Part shown: piece after piece, positions 35,217 to 46,005 of the stretch
Numbering within the stretch: the first letter of the stretch is position 1
How the letters are laid out: every line of letters starts with the position of its first letter
From: Saururus chinensis
Lineage: Eukaryota; Streptophyta; Magnoliopsida; Piperales; Saururaceae
NCBI GenBank assembly: GCA_035235625.1
Contig: CP141143.1
Coordinates: forward strand, 44,873,178-44,937,177
Reading direction: 5' to 3'
DNA: 64,000 bases
Program-made: the position numbers and the translations under genes
The notes under the pieces: model-generated
Database searches by the model: none
What the model was told of the DNA's origin: nothing
What the model saw: only the letters and a program-made list of their open reading frames with translations

Positions 35217-37338
35217 AAACTCGTCCTGATGGAGCACTAAGGGTTTCTTAGCATGTCCAACTTGTAATAAAGATGCTACCTATGAAAGATTGAAGCATGG
35301 TAGAAAGACATCTTACATGGAACATCGTTGTTTATTTCCACACAAGCACTATGTGCAATTTTGGTATAAGGAGAGATATAAAGGAAAGTCGGAATTGAGG
35401 TCAAAGCCATTATAATTGTCTTGGGATGACTTGTTGGCACAGTTGGAAATTGTGAGATAGGTTGTATTTGGGAAGGGACCAAACAACAAGAAAAAGAAAC
35501 GTACTGAGGGGGAGTTAAATTGGACAAAAACGAGTATATTCTTTGAATTACCCTATTGGAGAACACTCAAGCTATGTCACAATTTGGATGTTATGCACAT
35601 TGAGAAGAACATTTGTGACAAAATTGTTGGAACACTATTCAACTCGGAGAAAACAATAGGTAACATAAATGTGTGCTTGGACTGGGCTGATATGGGCTTA
35701 AGGCCAGAGTTACACCTAAGGAAAATTGATGATAAGTATGTGATGCCACCTGCGTGCTATACATTGTTTAAGGGTGAAGCATGTCACTTTTGCCAGTGGA
35801 TGAAGTAAGTAAAATTTTCAGATGCATATGCATCTAATATATCTCGTTGCGTTCATGTTAATGAGTGCAAGATATTCGGAATGAAAAGTCACGACTGTCA
35901 TGTATTTTTACAAAGGCTCCTCCCGGTTGCAATGCATGGATATTTGAATAAGGAACTGTCAATGCCTTTGATTGAGTTGGGGTTCTTCTTTAAAGAGTTG
36001 TGTAGCAAGGCACTACAATTGAAAGTATTGGAGACTCTTGATAAAGAAATCATCTTTATATTATGCAAGCTAGAGCAAGTATTTCCACTGTCATTCTTTG
36101 ATGTTATGGTCCACTTAGCGGTTCATTTATCTTATGAAGCGATAATAGGTGGGCCTATGTAGTATCGATGGATGTACCTAATTGAAAGGTTAGACTACAT
36201 TTTGATTTTTTTTTATCCATTAATTCTATGTTTAACACTTTATAACAGGTTCCTCCGTACTCTAAAACAATATGTGCATAATAAAGCACATCCAGTGAGT
36301 TCGATAGCTGAAGCTTACATCGACAACAATTGCCTCACCTTTTGCTCTATGTATCTTGAGGGTATTGAGACTAGATTCAATCATGAACATCGTAACCATG
36401 ATGGATGTGAAGGCCAAACATGCACCGGTCATTCTGTGTTTGGACAAAATGTTCGACCTTTAGATCTGGCACTTTTCAGAAGCTCAACGTAGCAGAGCTC
36501 ACTAAGGCTCGATATTATGTGTTGAATAATTGTACCAAAATAGAGAATTACTTTTGGTAAGTAAACTTATATTTCCATGTACAACTAAAATGGTTTATGT
36601 GAATTTAATATTTGTAATATATAATCCTAATTTCTATATGTAGTGAGCACAAGATAGAGATAATGCAACAAAATTCTCAAAATTTGCAACAAAGGCAAGA
36701 AAAACAATTTAGGGATTGGTTTGAGAAATGTGTAAGTGGGCATACAAATTTATATAATATACCTTATTATGATAGTACATGAATTTTTGTATTTTATAAA
36801 CTTTGTTTTATCAATTGTTTCCCAACAAATAGAACTCCTACGCCGATAGGGTCAGTCAACTACCAATGATGAAATATATGCATTAGTATGTAGTCCAAAT
36901 CAACGAATAATAAGATATACAGGTTGCATTGTGAATGGTACGAGGTTCCACACATAAGAGTGTGAAAAAAAATCGTCCTACACAAAATAGTGGTGTCATT
37001 ATTGGCGGGGAGCACAATGGAAAACCTATAGAATTCCATGGTGTCTTGACGTACATTATTGAGTTACAATACTTGTTTCAGTTTCGGGTTTTTCTTTTCA
37101 AGTGCCAATGGTGGAATACAGGAAAAAAATAAGGAATTCACACAGATGCCCACTTTACAGCCATTAATACATCTAACATGTGGCACAAAGATGACCCTTT
37201 CATTCTAGACAATCAGGCTATGTAAGTTTTTTACATGAAGGTGACTAAATTGCAGGCTAATTGGCAAATTGTGCAAAAGTTGAAGCCAATGAGCATTTAT
37301 GATGTTATGGAAGCAGAGGAAGGCAAGAGGCCACTTGC
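35217..37338 (+). pseudogene. CACTA (En/Spm) transposase, C-terminal part, decayed
   Basis: This resumes the frame cut at 31677, beginning SS, TGA, then WSTKGFLACPTCNKDATYE. The TNP2 core continues with LPYWRTLKLCHNLDVMHIEK and ADMGLRPELHLRK. Next comes a DUF4218-type part (HDCHVFLQRLLPVAMHGYLN, FFDVMVHLAVHL) that is split by a 60-bp intron with GT/AG borders (36189-36248); the exons join as IER then FLRTLKQYVHNKAHP. A second intron is likely at 36557-36643. A DUF4216-type end follows (HNGKPIEFHGVLTYIIELQY, NMWHKDDPFILD). Stops are in frame at about 35230, 35414, 35459, 35807 and 36160, and there is a frameshift near 36950. The segment stops at 37338, where an Athila-like LTR begins, so the element's 3' end is missing here. 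Confidence 0.9.
36189..36248 (+). other. Intron of the CACTA transposase pseudogene
   Basis: A 60-bp T-rich intron that starts GTTAGACTAC and ends TTATAACAG. Removing it restores the reading frame between the two DUF4218-like halves, so this copy came from a DNA-level (not retro-copied) element. Confidence 0.8.
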
Positions 37339-38731
37339 TGTTACGTCCAACCCAAGACTATGAAGTAGTCTAATTCGGATTTACTTTTTTACTTGTCAAC
37401 TATAGTAATAAAGGTTGATCCATAGGGAAAGCCTTGTGTGACAAAGAAAACTATTACGAAGATAATAGAATAGAGAAAGAAGGTAAAATAGAGAATAAGA
37501 GAATTTCAAAGAGAATATGCTAAGGCATCGGAAATCTAATTGTAATAATTCTCTAATGTATATTTGATTCAAATGATAACTCAATTAAGATCAAATGAAA
37601 ATTTGTCTCAATCAGAAAATTTATCTCTTGAAGAACTTTGAAATAGAACAATAATAATTAATTGTTTACTACGTGAAAGCATTAAGTATATAATCACAGG
37701 GAATTATAAGCATTCGGCGTGCCTTTTGTCAACACCGAATTACATAATTATATAGATTATAAACTCTTTAAATATGAAACATCAATTTAAAATGATAAAG
37801 AACTTACTTAAATCAAAGTAGCCATTAAACATCAAGTACAAGCTTTATCCCTAGCCTTAGCTTGGGAGCTTAGAAAGACATTACAATAAAACTAAATAAA
37901 AAAATATAAAATAAGAAAAGAAAAATAGGAGAATAGAGCTCCAAATAGGAGAGAATGATGCCTCTAATATGTCCACCCCTTTATTTATAGGAGTAGAAGG
38001 GGTTGCTTCAAAGTGGAAGGTCAAATCATATTCTTTGATTGCATCCTGATTGATTGCTTGTTTGGTTGCTTCTTTGGCAATGATTAGATTCTAAATTAAT
38101 TAAATAAATTAATAATTTATTTAGCAAATAAGTATCTTTGAGTCTTCCTTTAGTTGTTTAATCAACCTCTTTGTCTTTCCTTATGTATATCAATCACAAC
38201 AAATGAAAATATTCTCCATGTGTTGGCCTCGGTTAGTTAACTAGCTGTCCCTTTGCATGCCGGATTTGACCCATAAATATTTGGAATTATGAATTTCTTC
38301 TGGCACTTGAAATTGTAGCCACAGAAGTTTTTTTCCTAATGCCACCAGAATCATATCAATCCAAGTTATACATATGAAGATATGGCCGAAATACTAAGGT
38401 TGTATCAATCTCTCCAAATAAGCTTCTTCCCGAATTTAGTTCTTTTGATGCAAATCTGAAATCCAACGGGTCCACAAGGTTGTGTTCGACCATTCCATAA
38501 AATTTTAAATCATTTATAGCTTATTCTTGTCTTTCAAATAGCTTTAGGTAGATGTGCTTTACATCCTCTTCTACTTAGATCTTGTTGAAGCCTGTTTAGA
38601 TATTTAACTCAATTAAGGTCCAATTAACATATTCAAAACATAAATAGCCCAAATAAGCAATGAATTAACACAAACTAAGATTGAAATTCAAGATTTAAAA
38701 GTATCTAATTTAACATTATTTTAGTTCATCA
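37339..38731 (-). mobile_element. Athila-like LTR (outer copy), 1.39 kb
   Basis: On the minus strand it starts TGATGAACTAAAATAATG, right after a polypurine tract, and ends GGACGTAACA. It matches the LTR at 38808-43469 (without its insert) along its whole length, including the GACAGGGAAAGCCTTGTG, AACCGTTTTACGAC-like and TCAATCAGAATGC-type blocks. It is inserted in the CACTA transposase; the left flank is CTTGC. No right-hand duplication can be tested because the far end of the element is lost. Confidence 0.85.
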
Positions 38732-38807
38732 AATACCCCCAAGCCTACTTTTTGCATTACGGCCTTTTTAAGCTTTCTATAAGATCTATGTAACAAGTAT
38801 TAGGTGT
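38732..38807 (-). mobile_element. 76-bp internal remnant between two Athila-like LTRs
   Basis: It contains the polypurine tract (38732-38746) and a piece matching about 44125-44165 (AAGCTTTCTATAAGATC, TGTAACAAGT.TTAGG), which in the longer copy lie about 640 bp apart. So an internal region was deleted down to two joined scraps. It has no primer site. Confidence 0.8.
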
Positions 38808-40269
38808 TGTTACGTCTGAACCAAGACTATTAAAAAGTCAAATTTAGATTTATTTTACTTGCCAATTGTAGTAGACAAGGTCGATCGACAGGGAAAGCCT
38901 TGTGCAACAAAGAAAACTATTACGAAAAAAATAGAGGAAAGAAAAACTAAGAAAAAAAAATAGAAGAGTATTTAGGCAATATAGAGTCAAAAAATCAAGA
39001 TGAGAAAACACTAAGGCATTAAGGATCATTGTAACATCTAATGATGTTCTTCATGTATCATGTTATCTCAATTAGAATCGAATGAAGATTCTATCTAACC
39101 GGAAGATATGAACATTAAAATTGAAATTAAAGATAGAAAATACTTTGGATAGATGAAGGATACAAATAATTGTCTCATAAAGATTTTTATGTATCAAAAT
39201 CACAAAAGATAAAAAATAAAAGCCTTTAAGCATCTTATGTATCCAAATCACAAAGAAACAAGAAGCAGAACAATATTAAATAAACATCACTTTAAATAAA
39301 TAATACTTACTTCAAACCATTGGTAAAACATGAATTGAACTCCATTAAATTGTTACAAATCACTTCTAGCCTTAGCTTTAGAGCTTAAAAAGCCATTACA
39401 ATAAAACTAAAACAAAAATACAAAATGAGAGAAGAAAATAGGAGAAGAGAGCTCCAAAGAGGAGGGAATTCCTCATCTATCACGTCCACCCCTCTATTTA
39501 TAAGAATAAAATGGGTTGCTTCAAAGAGGAAAGTGAAATCATATCTCTAGATTACATCCTAATTGATTGCCTAATTGGTTGCTTCTTTAGCAATGATTAG
39601 ATTCTAAATCAATCACATAAATTAATGATTTATTTAGCAAATAAGTATATTTGAATCTTACTTTAGATATCTGTAACGATCCAACCCGAGCCGGGCCCAC
39701 AAAATCACTAATAGGAAATTGAAATTTTCCTTAAGCCAGGAATCATCGTCTGAGTGCGAGAGGTACAACATTCGTCTACGCACTACGGAGCTTGAAGGCT
39801 TCCCCGTACGTAGACTTAGGTTGTAACGACCATTTACACACAACGAAACTTCATAGTTCGTCGCGTGTAAAACAGAATAAAACATATTATTTATAATGAT
39901 TTGGATCGGGCCAACATTGCATTGCCGTTGGTTGCCTATGTACGTATTGGATATTATTCCAATACGATCGGATCCGAACGTAGTTCTGCCTAATGGCTAC
40001 TACATACAACAAGCATCACAAAAATCGTATAACATACGTATCTCCGAATATTTAATCGAAAGTATACAAAAACTCGTTATAAATCGGAGTCAAGAGGAAG
40101 TTAACGAAATCGTACATCTCGCTCTACCACAGAGCGGGATCGAAAATGACATACACATATCTCGCTCCATTACTGAATTGAGACTGAGCACATCAACCAG
40201 CTCGCTCTATCACTGAGCCGAGACCGGACACACACACACACACGTCTTGCTCTACCCTAGAGAAAGACA

Positions 40270-40545
40270 TCACACTTCATAACATATAAGCGTACATCAT
40301 AGCATATAAGCTCACATCATGGCATAGCACACATCATGGCATATAAACACGCATCATGGCATAGCACACATCATGACATATAAACACGCATCATGACATA
40401 GCACACATCATGGCATATAAACATGTAACATGGCATAGCACGCATCATGGCATGACACACATCATGGCATATAAACACGTAACATGGCATAGCACGCATC
40501 ATGGCATGACACGCATCATGGCATGACACACATCATGGCATAATT
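40270..40545 (+). repeat. Short tandem repeat, CATCATGGCATA-type
   Basis: Repeats of CATCATGGCATAGCACA and CATCATGGCATATAAACAC alternate in units of about 18-37 bp, roughly 12-14 short units. It is preceded by degenerate CTCGCTCTAC(C/T)AC-type repeats (40110-40260). Confidence 0.85.
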
Positions 40546-40983
40546 AAGACGGGATATCAGAAATGCTTACTGCCCTCATGACTCGTAAGGTAGCGGTATT
40601 CGGAGTTGCTCGTATGAGCATCCTCCCCTTCAGATCCGAAGATATAAAAGAAGCTTCCTCTAGTCTCCATATGTTCTTCGTCTTGTGTCGAAAGATTATG
40701 TATAACGTCTTCCTTGCCGGAGACTCTTCTCGTTTTCTGTGCCGTGAGCGGCGGACAGAACCTCCCATACTCTAGATTACTTCTCTTGATGTAGCCCGAC
40801 AACTTTGGACAGAACCCTGTTAATAAGTATAATTTATGCGTTATTTTACCTTTAATTATTCTATTTTCTAGTCTCATTTAAGTGTTAATATAGGTTAAAT
40901 TATTAAATATTAAATTTAATTAGGTTAGAAAAAGCTTCCATGGTGTTTTGAATTAAATTGGCTTATTTTGCAGATTCTTCATT

Positions 40984-41085
40984 GGCGATCGAACGGGGTC
41001 ACTTACCGATCGATCGGTTACACGTGATTTTTAAGAAAATTCAGTTCAAGCGTTCAAACGGGCATTCAGGTCGATCGATCGGCAT
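40984..41085 (+). repeat. CGATCGAACGG / CGATCGATCGG words in a different LTR family
   Basis: GCGATCGAACGGGGTCAC, CCGATCGATCGGTTACACG, GCGTTCAAACGGGCATTC and GTCGATCGATCGGCAT lie within 100 bp. The arrangement resembles the palindrome clusters in the 3-kb LTRs, although the rest of this LTR is unrelated to them. Confidence 0.65.
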
Positions 41086-41157
41086 AACGCGCAGATTCCT
41101 TATTTCACCCAATTTTGAGTCCTTCTCATATCCAACTCTTTTCTTACGGATCTAATG

Positions 41158-41168
41158 CCTATATAAAG
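41158..41168 (+). promoter_or_regulatory. Predicted TATA box of the nested LTR
   Basis: GCCTATATAAAG is followed within about 30-50 bp by a purine-rich AAGGAGAACAAG and GAAGAGAAGAAGG leader, typical of a plant LTR transcription start. Confidence 0.6.
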
Positions 41169-42390
41169 ACTTATTTGGCACGAAATTAAAGGAGAACAAG
41201 TAGATTTTCTGAAGAGAAGAAGGAAGAAGAAGATGGAGAAGAAGCCAAAGCTTTCAATGGAGATTCAATTACTTTCTTCTACCATGGAAGGCTAAACTAT
41301 TCTTTTACTTAGGAGTTGATGAACCTATAGATAAGTTTCAATTTCTTTTCTTTTTAATTTAGATCTCAGTTGTGAATTATGACAATTGTATGATAAGGAT
41401 TTCCTTTTTAATGGAAGAGTTTTTAATGTTTATTCAAATCTATGTTGATTTATTGTCTTGTAGATGATAGATTGATGTGGTTTTGATATTTTCATCAATT
41501 CTAATTTCTGTGATTTAGATGAGATAGTCATACAATAGTTTTAATGTTCAGATAATTAAGGACTTGGATGAGTTATACTAAGATTAGACGGGTCATGCCT
41601 ATAGCTATTTAGTGTAGATGATTCGTGCTATTGTCAAAGATAGTTCATGCCATGGAAATTAATTAATGATTCTTTCTGAAGTAATTCTAGCTTGTAGCTG
41701 AGAATACTTGTTCATATTCACACTAGATTTAGATTAGAAGTTAAGGAATTGTTACGGTTCTATAGTGGATTCGATTTCCTAAGTAAAATCTATCACATTA
41801 ATCTCTTGTTTTTAAACTAGTTGTTTTGTTTTCCTTTATTTAAGTTGTTTTAGTTTTAAACCAGCAAATTCCCTTTTATATTTAGTAATTATTCATCCGT
41901 CCCTGAGGTTCGACAACCCTTAAATACTCATCCTAGTACAATTACCTTGTACACTTGCAAAGGGTTTAATTATAAACGATCACCTGTCTTGCTCTGGGCC
42001 CTTACTTCTTGTTCGGTGCTCGAAGATAACGGGCGGAGCCTTTCCTTGTCTCGGGATATTTCCTCCTTATATAGTTATTGGCTCAAAGAACGGACCTCTC
42101 CATTGTGTAGAACATACTTGATTTAGTCAAGAACGCCTCTTGGATGGACTAAATCGGAGTCAGGATGCTTAAGAACGGGGAGAAAGAAGTTTGTCGGTGC
42201 TCGGGCAGAACCTCTCCTTATCTCGGGGCGTTTCCTCCTTATATGGACTCCGAATCGAAGAAGGGACCCCTCCATCGCGTAGAGCACGGCAATTTAGTAG
42301 GAAACGGGTCTTGAGCGGCCTTAATCGGCTTCAGAACGGTCAGGAAGGGGGTGAGAGAAAATCTGGGTGAAAAATGAATGGAAAATGGGG

Positions 42391-42400
42391 TTTAAATAGG
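42391..42400 (-). promoter_or_regulatory. Predicted TATA box, minus strand
   Basis: On the minus strand CCTATTTAAACCCC is followed by ATTTTCCATTCATTTTTCACC. It sits directly downstream of the GC-rich island, as expected for a core promoter of this minus-strand LTR. Confidence 0.5.
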
Positions 42401-42404
42401 CCCC

Positions 42405-42535
42405 GAGCCGCCGAAACCACGGCGCCGCGCCGCCGAAACCGGCAGCACCGCGGATTTTGGGCGGCGGCGCCCACCAGAGCCGCGCGCGGCGCCCGCGGTA
42501 ACGCGCCAATCCGCGCTGCGGCGCGCGCCATTTTC
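42405..42535. other. GC-rich island in the LTR
   Basis: A strongly GC- and CpG-rich stretch (GCCGCCGAAACC, GGCGGCGGCGCCC, GCGCGCGGCGCC) in otherwise AT-rich DNA. It lies immediately upstream of the TATA-like box on the minus strand and beside the block at 42590-42790 shared with 6873-9669. Frames on both strands are alanine/arginine-rich artefacts. Confidence 0.7.
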
Positions 42536-43469
42536 TATTATTTTTTTATTATAAAACTTCAAACGTGCGCAACTTCCTACCTCGGATTCGGATTCGCGCG
42601 TTCTTGGTACCTATGGACTCCTATCGACGAGCCCTTCAATATAAACCCACTTAAAGTAGCAAATCACACTATTTCTAAGTGGGTCCCGCCTATTTTCTAC
42701 GCTCGTCGAGATTGTAACTTCCAGTCCCGACCTCCGTTTTGCACGTTCTTCGAATCGTTATGCTCATTATGCCAAGCTCTACCTGGCTATGGGTATTTCA
42801 TCTAATGAAACCCCTTAACATTAATCTCAAATTATTGAATTACCCTTAACCCTCTCGGGTTAAGCGTAACCGAAAAACGGGTCGTTACAATATCCAATCA
42901 GCCTCATTTTCTTTCCTTATTTGTATCAATCACAATCAATGAAAAGATTTTCCATGTGCTAGCCTCGGGTTAGTTAACTAGTTGTCTGATTGCATGCTGG
43001 ATTCGACCCATATATCTTCAGAATTGGGAATTTCTTCCTGAAATAACACTTGTAGACACAGAAGTCTTCTTTCCAATGCCACCTGAATTGTATCCATCCG
43101 AATTATACATAAAATGATACGATTGAAATCCTAAGGCTCTGTCAATCTGTCCAAATCAGCTTCTTTCCTAATTTAGTTCTCTTCATACAAATCTCAAATC
43201 AAACGGGTCCACAAAGTTGTGTTCGACCATTCCGTGCATGTTTAGACCATTAGGAGCCCTTTCTTGACTTTCAAATAGCTTTGGGTAGATGGGCTTTACT
43301 TCCTCTTCTACTTAGATCCTGTTAAAGACTGTTTAGACATGTAAACTCAATTAAGGTCCAACTAACTTATTCAAAACATAAATAACCCAAATCAGCAATG
43401 AATTAACACAAAATAGGATTGCAATTCAAAATTTGAAAACATTTAATTTAACATTATTTTAGTGCATCA

Positions 43470-45201
43470 AATACCCCCAAACCTACTTTTTACTAGTCCT
43501 CGAGCAAAACAAAAATTAAAATAATAGTAAACAAAACTAACTACTCCACTTTCGCAGGAAATCTCGATTGCATTTAGCATATGCAACAAGCCTTTAAACC
43601 CCTAGTTTACACTAGTATATGAGTTGTGTCTCGTGAGGGTTTTAAGTAAATCTACCCACAAAATTCAAATTTTAAATGATAGAAGAAAATTAATATTAAA
43701 ACCACATCAAATTTACAAATCAACTCCTCTTAAATATGTGAATTCATTTAGTAAAATCAATCATGCATAATACAACTTGTCTTCTAAAACAATAATTCAT
43801 TCTAACAACTTCATATTGGTGTTAAGTACTCATACAATTATAATAGTTTTAGAAAAATAGACATTGCCAAGTAATTATACGATCCCATTCTCATGAATCG
43901 AACAACTTAATGTGTCTCATGTCCACTCAGCAATTTCAATTTTTAACACTCAAAAATAGACATTGACATCCATTCATCTTCAAGAGATCATAATAGAAAA
44001 TCATGCAAAACCTTCCTTGAAAATTAAAACACCCTAGATCACCTGACAACTCATTCAAGATATAATTACATAATGTCCTACTAGAATTTTATATTCATCT
44101 CACATGACATGTGTAAGGCTTAACTTTTTTAAGCTTTCTATAAGATCCATGTAACAAGTGTTAGGCCAGTGACTCCTAATCCAGTTGGCTCTGGGCACTA
44201 AGTGTTAAAGCACTCCTCAGGCTTAATAACTTGAACCAAATAGGCTTTAAAGCTATGCATGTCATAAATTAGTCAATTATACCTTTTGACTCAAACACCC
44301 TATGCTTAGTGAGGCACGCCGAGTCCCGGTCTACTCAATAGAGTGACTTTAATTCTTTACAATTTTTCATTCTTTTTTTCATATTTTTTTTATTTTCTTG
44401 AGCACATTATATAATCAACTTGAATTTTGTTGACAAAAAGTTCTCGACTGTTCTATAAATCAAGAATAGTGAAGCTCAAAACTCTATCATGATAACATGA
44501 ATACTACTAGATCATGCCAAAGTTTTACTTTCATAAGAAAATAATTACTTAGAGTCAATGATATCTACCAAGATGTAAGACCATAATCAAAGGTTTGAAT
44601 TCTCACTTAGGCAAATGTCTTTCTTTGTTTTTTTCAAAATAGGAGCACAAGAAACCAATATGAAGTAATCAGAACTCAAAATCATTAAATATGTCAAGTC
44701 ATATTCTAAGCAATATAATGTCATTAAATATAGTCACATGTCTAAAATAAGCATCAATGTAATAAGCAAAAACATAAATCTAATTAATTTTTTTATTTTT
44801 TAAGTAAGACTAAAAAAAAACATGAAAGAAAAATCTTTTTCTATACCCCCAAACCTAAACTAAACATTGTCCTCAATGTATAAAAGAAAGCAAATACAAT
44901 GCTTAATATAAGAAAAGATGAAAAAAGAGATAATATATCGGTTGATGTGCTCATGTACATAGCTATCAAAAGAAAAATAGTCAATAAACCACAAGCATAA
45001 TCACATTAGGGTAAATCCATAATGAATCATATAAGCACACCTTAATAATGATTAAATCAATCAACAAATATGATAAACTAAAAACTAACTAAAGAAAAAA
45101 AAACTAACTATTTAACAAAAATAACAATCAAAACCAAAAGTAAGTTGCCTCCCAGGAGCGCTAAGTTTATTGTCTTTAGCCCGACACACCTCCATCGAGA
45201 C
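43470..45201 (-). mobile_element. Athila-like 3' internal region (non-coding)
   Basis: On the minus strand this runs from just after the protease to the polypurine tract (43470-43485). The first part (45100-45200) reads GATGGAGGTGTGTCGGGC, GACAATAAACTTAGCG and GGGAGGCAACTTACTTT, a block known to follow the end of pol in Athila-type elements. The rest is non-coding and, for 43480-44480, matches 23151-24184. Since the post-pol block starts right after the protease frame, RT, RNase H and integrase are missing. Confidence 0.8.
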
Positions 45202-46005
45202 TCATCCAGGGTCCTTCAAAGTAATTATCTTCTCTTTATCAATTCTAATCAAATCAGAGTGAGTTAAGCAAATATTTAGTGGATCATCATAATAAATAAA
45301 AGGAAAAGCATCCTCCACTAGACTCTCAACCATGTTAACCTCAAAAGTATCATCAAAGTCTGATGGTTGTCTACTGGCATCAAATACATTTAACTCACAT
45401 GTCAAGTTCCCAAAAGAAAGCCTCATCACTCCATTCCGACAATTTATTAGAGCATTAGATGTAGCAAGGAATGGACTACCTAAAATCACAAGGATTTTAG
45501 AAGATGCATTTGAAACCGGTTGTGTGTCTAAAACAATGAAATCCACTGGAAAATAGAATTTGTCCACTTTAACCAGGACATCTTCCACTATTCCTCTTGG
45601 CCTTTTTATTAAGCGGTTAGCAAGTTGAAGTGTTATGTTAGTGGGTTTCAAATCTGCTAGACCTAATTGCTCATAAATAGAAAAAGGTAAAAGATTTACA
45701 CTTACCCCAAGATTAAGCAAAGCCTTTTCAATTCTATAATTCCCAATTATATAAGATATGGTTGGACAACCATGATCTTTATATTTGGGTGGGGTGTTTT
45801 GTTGCAAAATTGCACTTACTTGTTCTGTCAAAAAAGCCTTCTTTTGTACATGTAACTTACGCTTGATTGTACAAAGGTCTTTCAAAAATTTTGCATAAGA
45901 TGGAATTTGTTTAATAGCATCTAAGAGAGGAATGTTAATTTTCACTTATTTGAAAATTTCAAGAATGTCACCATTTTGCACCAATTTAGAAGAAGATTGT
46001 AATCT
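45202..46005 (-). pseudogene. Athila-like aspartic protease, decayed
   Basis: On the minus strand the longest open part (45945-45202, 247 codons) begins MKINIPLLDAIKQIPSYAKF, goes on through LKDLCTIKRK, HGCPTISYIIGNYRIEKALL and LADLKPTNITLQLANR, and carries the typical RPRGIVEDVLVKVDKFYFP and ILGSPFLATSNALIN. This is the gypsy-type (Athila) protease that cuts the Gag-Pol polyprotein. The active-site box, normally D(L)GAS, reads NLGVS (residues 78-82, codon 45714-45712 AAT), so the catalytic Asp has become Asn. Upstream, TAA codons at about 46002 and 45947 stand where Gln would be expected, in the same frame. The frame ends TLKDPG then stop, and the post-pol block follows at once. Plus-strand frame 45332-45556 is a shadow. 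Confidence 0.87.

Larger units (their letters stand above)
40821..41982 (+). mobile_element. Solo LTR-like insertion (1.16 kb) with TSD CCTGT, nested
   Basis: It is flanked by perfect 5-bp duplications CCTGT (40816-40820 and 41983-41987). Its ends are TAATAAGTATAATTTATG and TATAAACGATCA; the first bases would be TG if one base had changed. The layout fits an Athila-type LTR: a TATA box at 41158, and near the end TCCCTGAGGTTCGACAACCC followed by TACACTTGCAAAGGG, a block often seen close to the end of such LTRs. No internal region is present. It also carries CGATCGAACGG/CGATCGATCGG words (40984-41085). Confidence 0.85.
39672..42889 (-). mobile_element. LTR-like insertion (3.2 kb) with TSD ATATC, nested
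   Basis: Starts TGTAACGATCCAACCC and ends GGGTCGTTACA. It is flanked by perfect 5-bp duplications ATATC (39667-39671 and 42890-42894) inside the Athila-like LTR. Transcription would run on the minus strand (TGTAACGACCCG ...). It is related to 6873-9669. It is interrupted by an inserted LTR at 40821-41982; without that it is about 2.05 kb. No gag or pol is present, so it is likely a solo LTR. Open frames such as 40557-40877, 42340-42531 and 42374-42805 are by-products of local composition. Confidence 0.88.
38808..43469 (-). mobile_element. Athila-like LTR (inner copy), carrying a nested insertion
   Basis: On the minus strand it starts TGATGCACTAAAATAATG (43469 downward) and ends CAGACGTAACA at 38808. 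With the insert at 39672-42889 and one 5-bp duplication removed it is about 1.44 kb, close to the outer copy. It directly follows the polypurine tract of the gag-protease internal region (43470-43485), so it is the 3' LTR of that element; it is shared with the 76-bp remnant on its other side. Confidence 0.85.

Noticed and set aside
42374-42805. 143-codon frame rich in Ala and Arg, and overlapping frames on the minus strand
   Set aside because: It lies in the GC-rich island and LTR promoter region; low complexity and open on both strands, as GC-rich DNA tends to be.
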